From assembly GCF_904846705.1 (NCBI RefSeq), contig NZ_CAJHBS010000015.1, positions 20,019-84,018 on the forward strand: a stretch of DNA of 64,000 nt. The letters are read 5' to 3'. Both the position numbers and the translations under genes were made by a program. Source of the DNA: Psychrobacter sp. Pi2-52 (GTDB taxonomy: Bacteria > Pseudomonadota > Gammaproteobacteria > Pseudomonadales > Moraxellaceae). Shown here in pieces: positions 1 to 11,885 of this stretch (positions are counted from its first letter, which is position 1; every line of letters begins with the position of its first letter). The notes below the pieces were generated by a model that made no database searches, was not told where the DNA came from, and was given only the letters and a program-made list of their open reading frames with translations.

Positions 1-692
1 TTTTTGGTTAATCCTAAATATTGCAGTGCAGTATTGGCTTGTAGATTACCCATGACGGCAGTGGTACTGGCCAGCACACCAGAGTTGGCACACGTACGTT
101 CGTCAGCGGCTTCGTCAAGCACCACTGAGCCAAACACGCAATGATAGCAACCAGTATCGAGCTGAGGTTCGAACAGTGCTAACTGCCCTTGCATCGCAAT
201 CGCTGAGGCTGATAACAGCGGAATCTGGTAGCGTACACTAATGCGATTAATAATATCGCGCGTGGCAAAATTATCCGTACAGTCTAAGAGTAAGTCAGGC
301 TTGCCTGCTGCTATATCGAGCAATTCATAAGCGTTCTCTTCATCTAACCTTGCCACTGTTCCGCGAGCTTTTATCAAAGGATTGATGCGCGCTAACATGG
401 CTGCTGCGGTCAGTGCTTTAGACTGACCGATATCTTCTGGCAAAAACAGCGTTTGCCGTTGTAGATTGCTCGCCTCAATCTCGTCATCATCAATCAGATG
501 GACATAACCTACCCCTGCACGTACCAATGTCTCAGACGCAGGGCAACCTAGCCCGCCTGCCCCTATTATGACCACACGTGCTGTCTTTAATCGCAGCTGA
601 GCGTCCATATCCCAACCGTCTAATAATACTTGCCGAGCATAACGGAGCAGCTCATCATCCGATAGCTGTACCATCTCTTCTACCATATTCAT
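1..692 (-). CDS. moeB: MoeB/ThiF/HesA-type adenylyltransferase (C-terminus off the window)
   Basis: Read on the minus strand, this frame starts at ATG 692 and stays open to the window edge (230 codons visible). It begins with the family hallmark RYARQ (in DDELLRYARQVLLDGW). A dinucleotide-binding loop, VVIIGAGGLGCP, follows near residues 39-50, then LIDDDEIEASNLQRQ and the DCTDN segment. CYHC near residue 186 looks like the first zinc cysteine pair. These proteins adenylate the C-terminal glycine of a sulfur-carrier protein (MoaD or ThiS). MoeB is preferred over ThiF because the gene lies 41 nt downstream of prmC, a common prmC-moeB arrangement. A second in-frame ATG (686) is possible. The second zinc pair and the C-terminus cannot be checked here. 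Confidence 0.88.
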   Translation of the reverse strand, partial: MNMVEEMVQLSDDELLRYARQVLLDGWDMDAQLRLKTARVVIIGAGGLGCPASETLVRAGVGYVHLIDDDEIEASNLQRQTLFLPEDIGQSKALTAAAMLARINPLIKARGTVARLDEENAYELLDIAAGKPDLLLDCTDNFATRDIINRISVRYQIPLLSASAIAMQGQLALFEPQLDTGCYHCVFGSVVLDEAADERTCANSGVLASTTAVMGNLQANTALQYLGLTK

Positions 693-733
693 CTACAACC
701 TATAATCAAAGAAATCTACTATCGAAAAACCAT

Positions 734-1606
734 CTACTGGACTTGCCCTAGCGTAACGCGATCATTATCACCGTAGTCTTTTACGGTATGTACTGATTCA
801 AAACCACTATTCAAAAACAACTTGCGAACAGCATCCCCTTGATCATAGCCATGTTCAATGGCCAATAACCCACCTGTACAGAGATATGTCGTTGCTTGCT
901 GGACGATATGCTCGATATCAGCCAAACCCTGATGGGATGCACTGAGCGCACTAATCGGTTCAGCTGTTAGACCTGCCAAATGCTCGTCTGTCTCGTCAAT
1001 ATACGGAGGGTTGGAGACGATGATATCAAACTGCGGCTCATCATTAGTAGGTAGCGCTTGATACCAACTGCTTTGGACAAACTCAACATTGGCAACATTA
1101 TTGCTCATAGCATTGTGCTGAGCCACTTTAAGCGCTTCTAGTGATAAATCAACCGCCACGATTTGCCAGTTAGCTTGCTTAAGTTCATGAGCGAGACTGA
1201 TAGCGATACAACCTGACCCTGTGCCCAAATCTAACAATCGCTTATTATTGAGTTGCACTGGCCGAGCGTTTATCCAGTTCAATACCTGTTCAACCAATAC
1301 CTCGGTATCAGGCCTAGGAATCAAAGTATGCTCGTTTACCTTAAAGTTAAGCGACCAAAACTCTTGCTGTCCAGTCAAGTACGCAAGCGGTATGCCTTTC
1401 TGCATTTTTATCACACCGTCATTGAACCGTGCGACCTCACTATCAGTGAGCTGATAATCTTCATCAGTCATCAATGCTATCGCAGGCTTATCAATGACAT
1501 ACAACAACCAATCCGTTAGCCAAAACGACGGTAGCCGATTATTTGACTCACCATTCGTCAGTTGTTGAATCTGCTGCTTGATTTGACGAATGGTCGATAT
1601 GGTCAT
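734..1606 (-). CDS. prmC: Peptide chain release factor N5-glutamine methyltransferase
   Basis: 290 aa, the usual length for PrmC/HemK. It methylates the Gln of the GGQ motif in release factors RF1 and RF2, using S-adenosylmethionine, in the cytoplasm. An N-terminal helical domain (about residues 1-90) is followed by a Rossmann methyltransferase domain. The SAM motif LDLGTGSGCIAISLA is near residue 125 and the catalytic SNPPYIDE motif near residue 198. The IPRPDTEVLVE stretch before the SAM domain is also typical. The ATG at 1606 is preceded by an AAGAG ribosome-binding site. It is the first gene of a probable prmC-moeB pair. Confidence 0.96.
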   Translation of the reverse strand: MTISTIRQIKQQIQQLTNGESNNRLPSFWLTDWLLYVIDKPAIALMTDEDYQLTDSEVARFNDGVIKMQKGIPLAYLTGQQEFWSLNFKVNEHTLIPRPDTEVLVEQVLNWINARPVQLNNKRLLDLGTGSGCIAISLAHELKQANWQIVAVDLSLEALKVAQHNAMSNNVANVEFVQSSWYQALPTNDEPQFDIIVSNPPYIDETDEHLAGLTAEPISALSASHQGLADIEHIVQQATTYLCTGGLLAIEHGYDQGDAVRKLFLNSGFESVHTVKDYGDNDRVTLGQVQ

Positions 1607-1656
1607 AGATAGCTCTTAAAAAACAGTGGATGGATAAAGGTAAAATGCTGCTTAGC

Positions 1657-3573
1657 CTACTCTGTCGCGCGTGGCGGCTCTTTGGTATCGGTCAGGTTAG
1701 GATTGGTTTTGCTTAGTTTATCACCTATCCCATTGCCGCCGCTGCTATCATTATTGTCATCGCCGTAAATATCATCGTTATCGCCAATGACAATATGTCT
1801 ATCGACAAAGTAAATCAGTGCCAGAATTGGAATACCGATAGCAAAGGTAAAGATAAAGAAAAATGGATAACCCATATTATCGACGATAGCACCAGAATAG
1901 CCACCCATCACTTTTGGTATCAGGGTCATCAATGAGGAAAAAATCGCATACTGTACAGCAGTAAAGCGAATCGAGGTCAGTGCTGATAAGAAAGCGATAA
2001 ATACAGCGCTCGCAAGGCCCGCAGCCAAGTTATCAAATATCACTGCCATATACATGATTGGCAGGCTACCTGGGTTGTATGTCAATACCACAAACAACAG
2101 GTTAGTTGCACACGCTAAAATCGCGCCAATCATCATGGCATGCATGATACGGAAACGCTGAGCCAAAATACCGCCCAAGAAACCGCCTGCAATTGCCATA
2201 ATCACGCCGACCAGTTTTACGGCATTGGCGATATCTGTTTTGCTAAAGCCCATGTCTTGATAAAAGACATTAGAGATCACGCCTGCGACGATATCTGAGA
2301 TACGGTATAGACCAATCAAGGCCAATAGCAGCAGGGCTTTTTTGCCATAACGTCGGAAAAAATCTAAGACAGGCTCGATCCATGTTGCCATGGCCACTTC
2401 TTTTTTCACCAGTCCTACTTGTACTAGTGCATAACCTGCTGCCATTGCCGCGCCTAAACTTACTAATAAGTGCAAGGTTTCTACAAAGAAACTAGAAAAG
2501 GCGCCTTCAAACTCTGGCAGGACTTGCCCCATCAATATATAAGCAGCGATAAAGGCAATTACTGAAAACACAAACAACGCTACCAGTCTGACGTAGTCTT
2601 CACGAGTTTCAGCGACTAAAGGGGCTTTGTTAATGATTTTTGGTTGATTGATAATAAAGTACAGTAATAATAATGGCGCGAACGCGACCAATGCTAAAAA
2701 GTAAAATTTAATTGCTGGCATTACCATTAGTGGTATCAAGGCCACTGTGCTATCAAATACTGTATTGATCAAAATATTAATCAGGTAAATAACACCAAAC
2801 AGTAGACCTGGGATAAGTAGTAACGCAGAATAAATTAGGAATACTTTTAAGTTACCCTTCTGCTTTTTACTTTGCAGGGTCTCAGCGGTTGGCTCATAAC
2901 TGGCAAACGTCGTTAATACCCCTAAGGTCATGACTCCTGCCATGATGTAATAGGTGTTGCGCCACGCTTCATAACTATAAAACGTCTCATTTGAGCCGAA
3001 ATAATCAGCCAAATATAACGCGCCTGCCCCAGCGACAATCATACCGATACGGTAGCCTGACACATAGATAGAAGACAGAATAGACTGCATAGACGGCGGT
3101 GCAAGCTCAATACGGTACGCATCAATCACGATATCTTGTGTCGCAGAAGAGAACCCAAGCAACACGGCCGCGCCTGCCATATAAACCAAGACATCTTCGC
3201 TAACAGGATTTACCCTTGCCATTAAAAAGATTGCCAACACAATAAGCAGCTGTGATACCACCATCCAACTACGACGACGCCCTAACCACTTGGTCAAAAA
3301 CGGCACAGGGAGCGCATCAATCAATGGCGCCCAAATAAATTTGAACGAATACCCCAATGCTGCCCAGCTGAACATAGTGACGACACTACGATCAATGCCT
3401 GCTTCTCTCAGCCATAGCGATAGACTTGAGAAAATCAGCAGAATGGGTATACCCGCTGAAAACCCCAAAAACAGCATAATAATGACACGAGGATCGAGAT
3501 AAGCTTTTGTGGCCTCGCCCCATGATTTTTTGGCAATTGGTTGATTGGGCGGTACAGATTTGACAGCAGACAT
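1657..3573 (-). CDS. ampG: AmpG-type muropeptide permease (MFS), enlarged
   Basis: 638 aa polytopic membrane protein. AmpG imports anhydro-muropeptides (GlcNAc-anhMurNAc peptides) into the cytoplasm for cell-wall recycling. The N-terminal half has the family signatures: GFSAGIPILLIFSSLSLWL, SWAALGYSFKFIWAPLIDA, GRRRSW and the DIVIDAYRIE helix near residue 150. The protein is about 150 residues longer than E. coli AmpG (491 aa). The extra length is mainly between the two six-helix halves (about residues 240-400), where roughly four additional hydrophobic segments can be seen. A hydrophilic Asn/Asp/Gly-rich tail follows residue 600. GGTGAG lies just before the ATG. An AmpG-like transporter with another substrate cannot be excluded. 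Confidence 0.82.
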   Translation of the reverse strand: MSAVKSVPPNQPIAKKSWGEATKAYLDPRVIIMLFLGFSAGIPILLIFSSLSLWLREAGIDRSVVTMFSWAALGYSFKFIWAPLIDALPVPFLTKWLGRRRSWMVVSQLLIVLAIFLMARVNPVSEDVLVYMAGAAVLLGFSSATQDIVIDAYRIELAPPSMQSILSSIYVSGYRIGMIVAGAGALYLADYFGSNETFYSYEAWRNTYYIMAGVMTLGVLTTFASYEPTAETLQSKKQKGNLKVFLIYSALLLIPGLLFGVIYLINILINTVFDSTVALIPLMVMPAIKFYFLALVAFAPLLLLYFIINQPKIINKAPLVAETREDYVRLVALFVFSVIAFIAAYILMGQVLPEFEGAFSSFFVETLHLLVSLGAAMAAGYALVQVGLVKKEVAMATWIEPVLDFFRRYGKKALLLLALIGLYRISDIVAGVISNVFYQDMGFSKTDIANAVKLVGVIMAIAGGFLGGILAQRFRIMHAMMIGAILACATNLLFVVLTYNPGSLPIMYMAVIFDNLAAGLASAVFIAFLSALTSIRFTAVQYAIFSSLMTLIPKVMGGYSGAIVDNMGYPFFFIFTFAIGIPILALIYFVDRHIVIGDNDDIYGDDNNDSSGGNGIGDKLSKTNPNLTDTKEPPRATE

Positions 3574-3614
3574 AATAACTCACCAACAATTCAGACAAAG
3601 AACACAACCGCGCA

Positions 3615-3668
3615 CAATTTTTATCAATCTTTAGAATCAGTTATCGACAAAAGGATCGATAAAAATTG
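3615..3668. repeat. 15-bp inverted repeat upstream of ampG
   Basis: CAATTTTTATCAATC (3615-3629) is mirrored by GATCGATAAAAATTG (3654-3668), 14 of 15 positions complementary, with a 24-nt spacer. The spacer contains TTATCGA, which pairs with TCGATAA (3656-3662) as an alternative fold. It starts 42 nt upstream of the ampG start. There is no T-tract, so it may be an operator or leader structure. Confidence 0.5.
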
Positions 3669-3758
3669 CTCTACGTTGCACCAATATTATCATTACAACA
3701 AAATCCAGTTATGGTACTTGAGAACCTTTATCTTGACTAGATATTTTTGCATTAACTT

Positions 3759-3785
3759 AGCGATTGCAGGCCATGTGCAATCGCT
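3759..3785. repeat. 10-bp perfect inverted repeat between ampG and katG
   Basis: AGCGATTGCA (3759-3768) and TGCAATCGCT (3776-3785) are perfect complements separated by 7 nt. No gene ends here in either direction, so a terminator role is unlikely. It could be a binding site for a regulator of the divergent promoters. Confidence 0.5.
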
Positions 3786-4155
3786 TATATTTCTTAATAG
3801 TAACGCAAAAAACCGCAGTGTTTTACCAAGGTTATCTTAGCTCTCTTTTTTATTGCTCATTTCTGTTTTGAAAGATGTCTGACAATGACATTATTTATAG
3901 GTAATATAAAGGTAGTAGTAAAATTGACGCAGGCTTCATTGGTTGGGTGCACTCTATTGGTTTACTCTTAACTGGCAACGATAAGCATAGGCGTTAATGA
4001 AGATTTAGATAAACAAAACATCAAGACTTTTATGATTAGTAATTTAAAACTTATAATTCTTATATATTGGTTTTATAAATCTATTCAGCTTAGTTATGCT
4101 TTGTACATAAACAACGACTACCAAGATTCACGGTTTGTTATTTCTATTATCATAG

Positions 4156-6537
<2,382 letters not shown>

Positions 6538-6902
6538 GCTGAGTTTGAAATTGGTCAATACCGACTAATTAATAGTAATAAATAACTTTATAACTAACGA
6601 ACAGCTATCTTTTAGAAGGTAGCTGTTTTTTTATGCTTAATAGTGACCGCTCTTTATAAATTGTTAGGTCAAGTTACCTCAATGGCTAAAAAGTACTTAC
6701 TGACTATGCAGCATTTACTGAACAAATAATTTTTTAGCATTGCAAAATACAAATTCTATATTCATAATTATCATAAATTGATAGCTATTTATTATATACA
6801 AGAATAATAGCTTTGTTTTACACTACTTTATTACTGTATGTTCAGACATTTTTACTTTCATATACAGACGAGGTTTGTATATTTATACAATAGGATTAAG
6901 TT
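6538..6902. other. katG-LysR intergenic region
   Basis: 365 nt. It contains the katG terminator (6600-6632), then AT-rich sequence leading to the downstream LysR-family gene. No other gene is supported. Confidence 0.6.
6600..6632 (+). terminator. katG intrinsic terminator
   Basis: A 12-bp stem (6600-6611 with 6616-6627, one G-T pair), TTAG loop and T-tract end the katG transcript. Confidence 0.88.
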
Positions 6903-7832
6903 ATGGCAATCGACGTAGTGGTCAACCAACGGCATTTACAGATTCAGCTCAAACAGCTAGAAACAGTATGGCATACGGTGATTAACGGTTATAACTTAAG
7001 CCAAGCGGCGACCGTGCTACATACCAGTCAATCAAGCTTATCAAAGCATATTGCTGCGTTAGAAAACCAGTTAAAGACGGAAGTATTCGTGCGCCAAGGC
7101 AAACGCCTGACGGGACTGACCACTATGGGCACAGCGCTCATGCCGCATATCGAGTCTATCTTTGCTGAAATTCGTACCATTGAAAACCTAAGTTTAGACT
7201 TTAATAATCCTAATATCGGTACGCTGACGATTGCCACCACTCACACTCAAGCGCGTTATGTATTGCCGCAAGTGGTTAAAGAGTTCAAAGATCGTTTCCC
7301 TAAGGTAAATTTGATTTTGCAACAGGCAGATCCTGAGACCATCGCTCAGATGGTCATCCGTGGTCAAGCCGATATCGGTATCGCTACTGAGTCCCTTCTG
7401 CATAACAACTATTTAAGATGCTATCGTTACTATGACTGGACGCATCGCGTTATCGTACCAAGTGATCACGAACTGGCTAGTCAAGAGTCTATTGATCTGC
7501 CCACACTTGCCAGCTACCCGATTGTGACTTATCACGGTGGTTTTACAGGACGCGGCGCGATTGACAAGACGTTTGATGAAGCAGGACTGGAGCCAGATAT
7601 CGTACTAGCGGCGCTCGATGCCGATGTAATTAGCACCTATGTTGGTCTGGGCCTAGGTATTGGTATCATCGCAGAAATGGCCTTTGAGCCAAGCCATTAT
7701 CAAAACCTGACTGCCATACCCGTCGATCATTTTGGGCGCTTTACCAGTTGGATGGCAGTACGCGATGACGCAGAAATCCGTCAATATGGTCGCGCTTTCA
7801 TGGAGCTATGCCAAAAGCAATTTGCAAATTAA
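6903..7832 (+). CDS. LysR-family regulator, CysB/Cbl-like
   Basis: 309 aa. An N-terminal winged helix-turn-helix (about residues 15-75) reads NLSQAATVLHTSQSSLSKHI, then ALENQLKTEVFVRQGKRL. This resembles the CysB branch, which has TSQPGISKQ and IFSRSGKHL at the same places. A periplasmic-binding-like effector domain follows (about 95-300). CysB proteins activate sulfate-assimilation genes in response to acetylserine, but no sulfur gene is adjacent, so the target is unknown. The gene stands alone between katG and the quinoprotein dehydrogenase gene and might regulate either. The assignment to LysR is firm; the CysB-type subfamily is inferred from the HTH and length. Confidence 0.88.
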   Translation: MAIDVVVNQRHLQIQLKQLETVWHTVINGYNLSQAATVLHTSQSSLSKHIAALENQLKTEVFVRQGKRLTGLTTMGTALMPHIESIFAEIRTIENLSLDFNNPNIGTLTIATTHTQARYVLPQVVKEFKDRFPKVNLILQQADPETIAQMVIRGQADIGIATESLLHNNYLRCYRYYDWTHRVIVPSDHELASQESIDLPTLASYPIVTYHGGFTGRGAIDKTFDEAGLEPDIVLAALDADVISTYVGLGLGIGIIAEMAFEPSHYQNLTAIPVDHFGRFTSWMAVRDDAEIRQYGRAFMELCQKQFAN

Positions 7833-7949
7833 TGAGCATTTGTTAAATAAAGTATCTCAGACTTGCTCACCCTTACTAGACTGAGCTGTGGATGATAAAA
7901 TAGATTCTAGAACGTTATTCAATGTTTCTTTTATATATTATTCACACTT

Positions 7950-7998
7950 GTATTGATATTTGGTCGAATGAAATTGATTAGCGACTAAATATCAATAC
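7950..7998. promoter_or_regulatory. 17-bp inverted repeat upstream of gcd
   Basis: GTATTGATATTTGGTCG (7950-7966) is mirrored by CGACTAAATATCAATAC (7982-7998), 16 of 17 complementary, with a 15-nt spacer. It sits 39 nt upstream of the gcd ATG and has no T-tract. A dimeric-regulator operator or a leader hairpin fits better than a terminator for the upstream regulator gene. Confidence 0.55.
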
Positions 7999-8036
7999 AT
8001 ATTAACTTGCTCTTTTGTAAACAGGTGATACCGCTC

Positions 8037-10520
8037 ATGGAAAAATTCGTAGCGATCATTATGGCAATTTTTGCCGCCCCTCTACTCATTGGCGGCGCTT
8101 ATTTATTGTCCTTAGGCGGTAGTCCTTACTACCTTATTGCTGGCGTTATCATACTAACGACAGCTTTTTTATTGTTCAAAAAACACTGGAGTGCTTACGG
8201 GTTATATGCGCTATTTATCGTAGCAACCATGGCTTGGGCGCTTTGGGAATCTGGGTTCTATTGGTGGGCACTAGCACCTCGAGTTGGCTTCCCGCTTATA
8301 TTTGGTTTGCTCATGCTACTGCCATGGGTATCCAACAAAATGCGTGGGCCTAAAACTCAAGTAAACGCAAATGCTGCAGCTAATGCATCAACCACAAATA
8401 CTGCTAAGAAAAGCCCTCTGTATTATTGGGGATTGCTCGTAAGCGTAATCGTAGGTGCACTACTCTCTTTTGGTAGTTTAGCTAACAATGCCACTGACAA
8501 ACTCGGTGAGCTAGACTTGACTGCTGCAAATGATGACGAGCAAAACGTCAGCTCAGATGAGACCTCAGCCAACCTCGGTGATCCGTTATCAAACGGTCAA
8601 CAAACGCCAGATGGTGAGTGGAGTGCGTATGGTCGTACTGATTATGGTCAGCGCTACTCGCCTCTAGATAAAATCAATACCGATAACGTCAAAGATTTAG
8701 AACTGGCATGGCAAATCCAAACAGGTGATGTCAAAGGTCCTAACGATGTCGGCGAGACCACTTATCAGGCAACGCCATTAAAAATCGGTAACGGCTTATA
8801 CCTATGTACCCCGCATAACTGGGTACTAGCGCTAGATGCCGACTCTGGTGAGACGCTATGGAAGTTTGATCCTCAAGTAGAGGAAAACTTACAACGCCAG
8901 CACCAAACCTGTCGCGGCGTATCTTATTATGCTGGTCAAGCAACCAGTCCTGTGCAAGTACAGAAAATTGCTGGCAATACCTTTGAAAACGCGTCTAAGC
9001 AATGTGATGCCAAGATATTTATCCCAACCTCTGATGCGAAACTATATGCACTCGATCCAAATACTGGGCAACGCTGCCAAGACTTTGGGGATGATGGTGC
9101 ATTAGATTTGATGCACAACATGCCGTTCAATCAAGCAGGTTACTATTACTCGACGTCACCACCAGTCATCGCGGGTGATACCATCATCGTAGCTGGTGCC
9201 GTCAATGATAACTATGACGTCAACTCGCCTTCTGGTGTGATCCGTGCGTATGATGTCAATACCGGTGAGCTTCTTTGGAACTGGGACTCAGGCGATCCTG
9301 ATAATACAGCGCCTTTCGATGTCAATGATCCAACCCAAACTTATAAGACCAGCTCACCAAATTCATGGTCAGTCGCTACTGCCGATGAAGAGCTTGGATT
9401 GGCATACTTCCCTATGGGTAACCGTACGCCAGATCAGCTAGGTAGCTACCGAAATGCCGCTGAAGAAAAGTATGCAACATCTGTTGTCGCCCTAGATATC
9501 GAGACTGGTGAAGCACGCTGGGTTCAGCAGTTTGTGCATCATGACCTTTGGGATATGGACACGCCTGCTCAGCCAACCTTACTTGATCTAGATACGGCCG
9601 ATGGTGTACAGCCTGCGCTGGTTGTACCAACCAAACAAGGCGATGTATATGTATTGAACCGCGCAACGGGTGAGCCTATTGTACCTATCAAGGAGCGTCC
9701 TGCACCGCAAGGCTATCTGATAGCGGGAGAGCACGCAGCGCCAACTCAGCCTTATTCTGGCTTGAGCTTTGAGCCTGAACCACTGACTGAAAAAGACATG
9801 TGGGGTGCCAGTCTCGTTGATCAAATGATGTGCCGTATTGAGTTCAATCAGCTCAACTATGATGGTCGCTATACCCCACCATCAACCAATGGTAGCTTGG
9901 TCTATCCTGGTAACTTTGGTACCTTTAACTGGGGCGGTATCGCAGTCGATCCTGAGAATGGCGTGATGTTCGGTATGCCAACATATTTGGCATTTACCTC
10001 AAAACTCATTCCTAGAGACACGTTAGGCGATGCAGAGACCAATAAAGGCGAGCAAGGCGTCAATGCCAATGAAGGGGCAGATTATGCAGTAGAATTAGGT
10101 CCCTTCTTGTCACCATTAGGCGTGCCATGTCAGCAGCCACCATGGGGCACAATCGCTGGTGCTGACCTAGCCACAGGTGATATTGCTTATCAACGCAAAA
10201 ATGGTACGGTACAAGACTTGTCTCCTATTCCTATCAAACTGGAATTGGGCGTACCTGGTATCGGTGGACCTATCATCACCAAAGGCGGCGTCGCGTTCTT
10301 GTCAGCGGCGACAGAAAACAACTTCCGAGCTTATGACTTAAAAAATGGCGACGTGCTATGGAATGTCCGTATTCCAGCAGGTGGTCAAGCCACGCCAATG
10401 ACTTACTTAAACTCTAAAGGTGAGCAAATGGTCGTATTGGTTGCAGGTGGTCATGGTTCAGTTGGAACAACCATCGGTGATTATGTCTTAGCTTACAAAC
10501 TTAGCGACCAAGATAAATAA
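8037..10520 (+). CDS. gcd: Membrane PQQ-dependent dehydrogenase (glucose/quinate/shikimate family)
   Basis: 827 aa from ATG 8037, chosen because an AGGTG site precedes it and the first transmembrane helix starts there; a TTG at 8007 is in frame. About five membrane helices occupy residues 1-150. A periplasmic eight-bladed propeller follows, with WSAYGRTDYGQRYSPL, LYLCTPHNWVLALDADSG, HHDLWDMDTPAQPTL and GGQATPMTY. These match quinoprotein glucose dehydrogenase closely. The enzyme oxidises the substrate in the periplasm and passes electrons to ubiquinone. Quinate/shikimate dehydrogenases (QuiA) share this architecture, so the substrate is not settled. No PQQ biosynthesis genes are in the window. 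Confidence 0.9.
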   Translation: MEKFVAIIMAIFAAPLLIGGAYLLSLGGSPYYLIAGVIILTTAFLLFKKHWSAYGLYALFIVATMAWALWESGFYWWALAPRVGFPLIFGLLMLLPWVSNKMRGPKTQVNANAAANASTTNTAKKSPLYYWGLLVSVIVGALLSFGSLANNATDKLGELDLTAANDDEQNVSSDETSANLGDPLSNGQQTPDGEWSAYGRTDYGQRYSPLDKINTDNVKDLELAWQIQTGDVKGPNDVGETTYQATPLKIGNGLYLCTPHNWVLALDADSGETLWKFDPQVEENLQRQHQTCRGVSYYAGQATSPVQVQKIAGNTFENASKQCDAKIFIPTSDAKLYALDPNTGQRCQDFGDDGALDLMHNMPFNQAGYYYSTSPPVIAGDTIIVAGAVNDNYDVNSPSGVIRAYDVNTGELLWNWDSGDPDNTAPFDVNDPTQTYKTSSPNSWSVATADEELGLAYFPMGNRTPDQLGSYRNAAEEKYATSVVALDIETGEARWVQQFVHHDLWDMDTPAQPTLLDLDTADGVQPALVVPTKQGDVYVLNRATGEPIVPIKERPAPQGYLIAGEHAAPTQPYSGLSFEPEPLTEKDMWGASLVDQMMCRIEFNQLNYDGRYTPPSTNGSLVYPGNFGTFNWGGIAVDPENGVMFGMPTYLAFTSKLIPRDTLGDAETNKGEQGVNANEGADYAVELGPFLSPLGVPCQQPPWGTIAGADLATGDIAYQRKNGTVQDLSPIPIKLELGVPGIGGPIITKGGVAFLSAATENNFRAYDLKNGDVLWNVRIPAGGQATPMTYLNSKGEQMVVLVAGGHGSVGTTIGDYVLAYKLSDQDK

Positions 10521-10579
10521 TGTTGCATTTGGTTCTTAAGATAATGATTATTTAATTTATCATCATCTTATAATTAGAG

Positions 10580-10610
10580 AAGCAGGTAACTTAGGTTGCC
10601 TGCTTTTTTT
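10580..10610 (+). terminator. gcd intrinsic terminator
   Basis: AGCAGGTAAC (10581-10590) pairs with GTTGCCTGCT (10595-10604) around a TTAG loop, followed by a run of T. The loop is the same as in the katG terminator. Confidence 0.88.
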
Positions 10611-10634
10611 AATGCCATCTTTTTTTAATGCCAT
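10604..10634 (+). repeat. Short tandem duplication at the gcd terminator
   Basis: Seven T followed by AATGCCAT occurs twice with a 16-bp period (10604-10618 and 10620-10634). It duplicates the T-tract of the terminator. Confidence 0.7.
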
Positions 10635-10859
10635 AGTATAATGCTGCTAAATCCTTTTATTACCTTACTTATGGTTTATTTATCGCTTATTTTGACAAAC
10701 GACAACCTTTATAAATACACCTTAATAATTGTTAAGCGAGCTTAAAAACAGAGTTAACTGACTTTGTTATGATTCATTAACAGTGACTAGCGGCACTTGA
10801 AACTACCACTGTCTATAAGCATATCAGTAGAAAATAATTTACACACTACTGGAACATTT

Positions 10860-11861
10860 ATGAGTAATAAAATCCCTTTATCTTTTTTAGATCTTGCGCC
10901 TGTACCTCAAGGCAAAACCATCGCTGAAGGCATCGCCCAAACAGTGGAAACCGCGCAGCAAGCAGAAAAATCAGGCTTAAACCGCTACTGGATGGCAGAG
11001 CATCACAATATGCCGGGCATCGCCAGTGCAGCCACCTCAGTACTACTATCGCATATCGGTAGTAAAACCGACCGTATCCGTATTGGTGCTGGCGGCGTTA
11101 TGCTACCGAACCATGCCCCTCTCGTGATTGCTGAGCAGTTTGGTACTTTGCAGGCATTATATGGTGACCGTGTGGACCTAGGCCTAGGCCGTGCACCTGG
11201 TACTGATGGTGCGACGTTTCAGGCACTTCGTCGACAAATGAAAGATGCCGAACGCTTTCCACAAGATGTGCAAGAGCTGATGTATTTCTTAGGTAATGAT
11301 ACAGATGGCAGCCCTGTACAGGCATTCCCTGGCGCAAAATCAGGCATACCGATTTGGATATTAGGCTCTTCTCTATTTGGTGCGACTTTGGCTGCACATT
11401 TAGGACTACCTTATGTGTTTGCCTCTCACTTCGCCCCGCAAATGCTTGGGCAAGCAATTGAGGCTTACCGTGAACAGTTTAAACCGTCTGTCTATCTAGA
11501 TAAGCCTTATGTGATGCTAGCTGCAAACTTATTGCTGGCTGATGATGATGCGACCGCCGAGTATCATTTTACTTCAGCACAGCAGAGTTTTGTACGTCTG
11601 CGTCGTGGCGAAACAGGTCAAATGCCTAAGCCTACCCACGATATGGACAGTATCTGGAGTCAAGCAGAGAAAATGATGGTAGACAATGCATTGTCAGTAT
11701 CATTCATTGGCTCTGTTGACACGGTCAAACCAAGACTCGCTGCATTTTTGGCAACCTATCAGCCAGATGAGCTAATTGTGACGGCCAATATCTATGACCA
11801 AGCCGCCCGTATCCGTTCACTTGAACTTACACCGGAGCTAAACTTATTTACTTTACAATGA
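10860..11861 (+). CDS. yhbW: LLM-class flavin-dependent oxidoreductase, YhbW-like
   Basis: 333 aa from ATG 10860, which has GGAA upstream; a TTG at 10797 would add 21 unconserved residues. It is a TIM-barrel luciferase-like protein using reduced flavin. The conserved blocks are LSFLDLAPVPQGKT, RYWMAEHHNMPGIASAATSV, GGVMLPNHAPLVIAEQFGTL, DLGLGRAPGTDGAT and LGLPYVFASHFAPQ. These closely follow E. coli YhbW, whose physiological substrate is unknown. It is transcribed alone or together with the small membrane protein downstream, ahead of the terminator at 12081-12120. Confidence 0.9.
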   Translation: MSNKIPLSFLDLAPVPQGKTIAEGIAQTVETAQQAEKSGLNRYWMAEHHNMPGIASAATSVLLSHIGSKTDRIRIGAGGVMLPNHAPLVIAEQFGTLQALYGDRVDLGLGRAPGTDGATFQALRRQMKDAERFPQDVQELMYFLGNDTDGSPVQAFPGAKSGIPIWILGSSLFGATLAAHLGLPYVFASHFAPQMLGQAIEAYREQFKPSVYLDKPYVMLAANLLLADDDATAEYHFTSAQQSFVRLRRGETGQMPKPTHDMDSIWSQAEKMMVDNALSVSFIGSVDTVKPRLAAFLATYQPDELIVTANIYDQAARIRSLELTPELNLFTLQ

Positions 11862-11885
11862 AATGAGACACTTGCATAATTATTG

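Larger units (their letters stand above)
10521..10859. other. gcd-yhbW intergenic region
   Basis: 339 nt. It holds the gcd terminator (10580-10610), a 15-bp direct duplication next to it (10604-10634), and AT-rich sequence that presumably carries the promoter of the downstream oxidoreductase gene. Confidence 0.6.
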
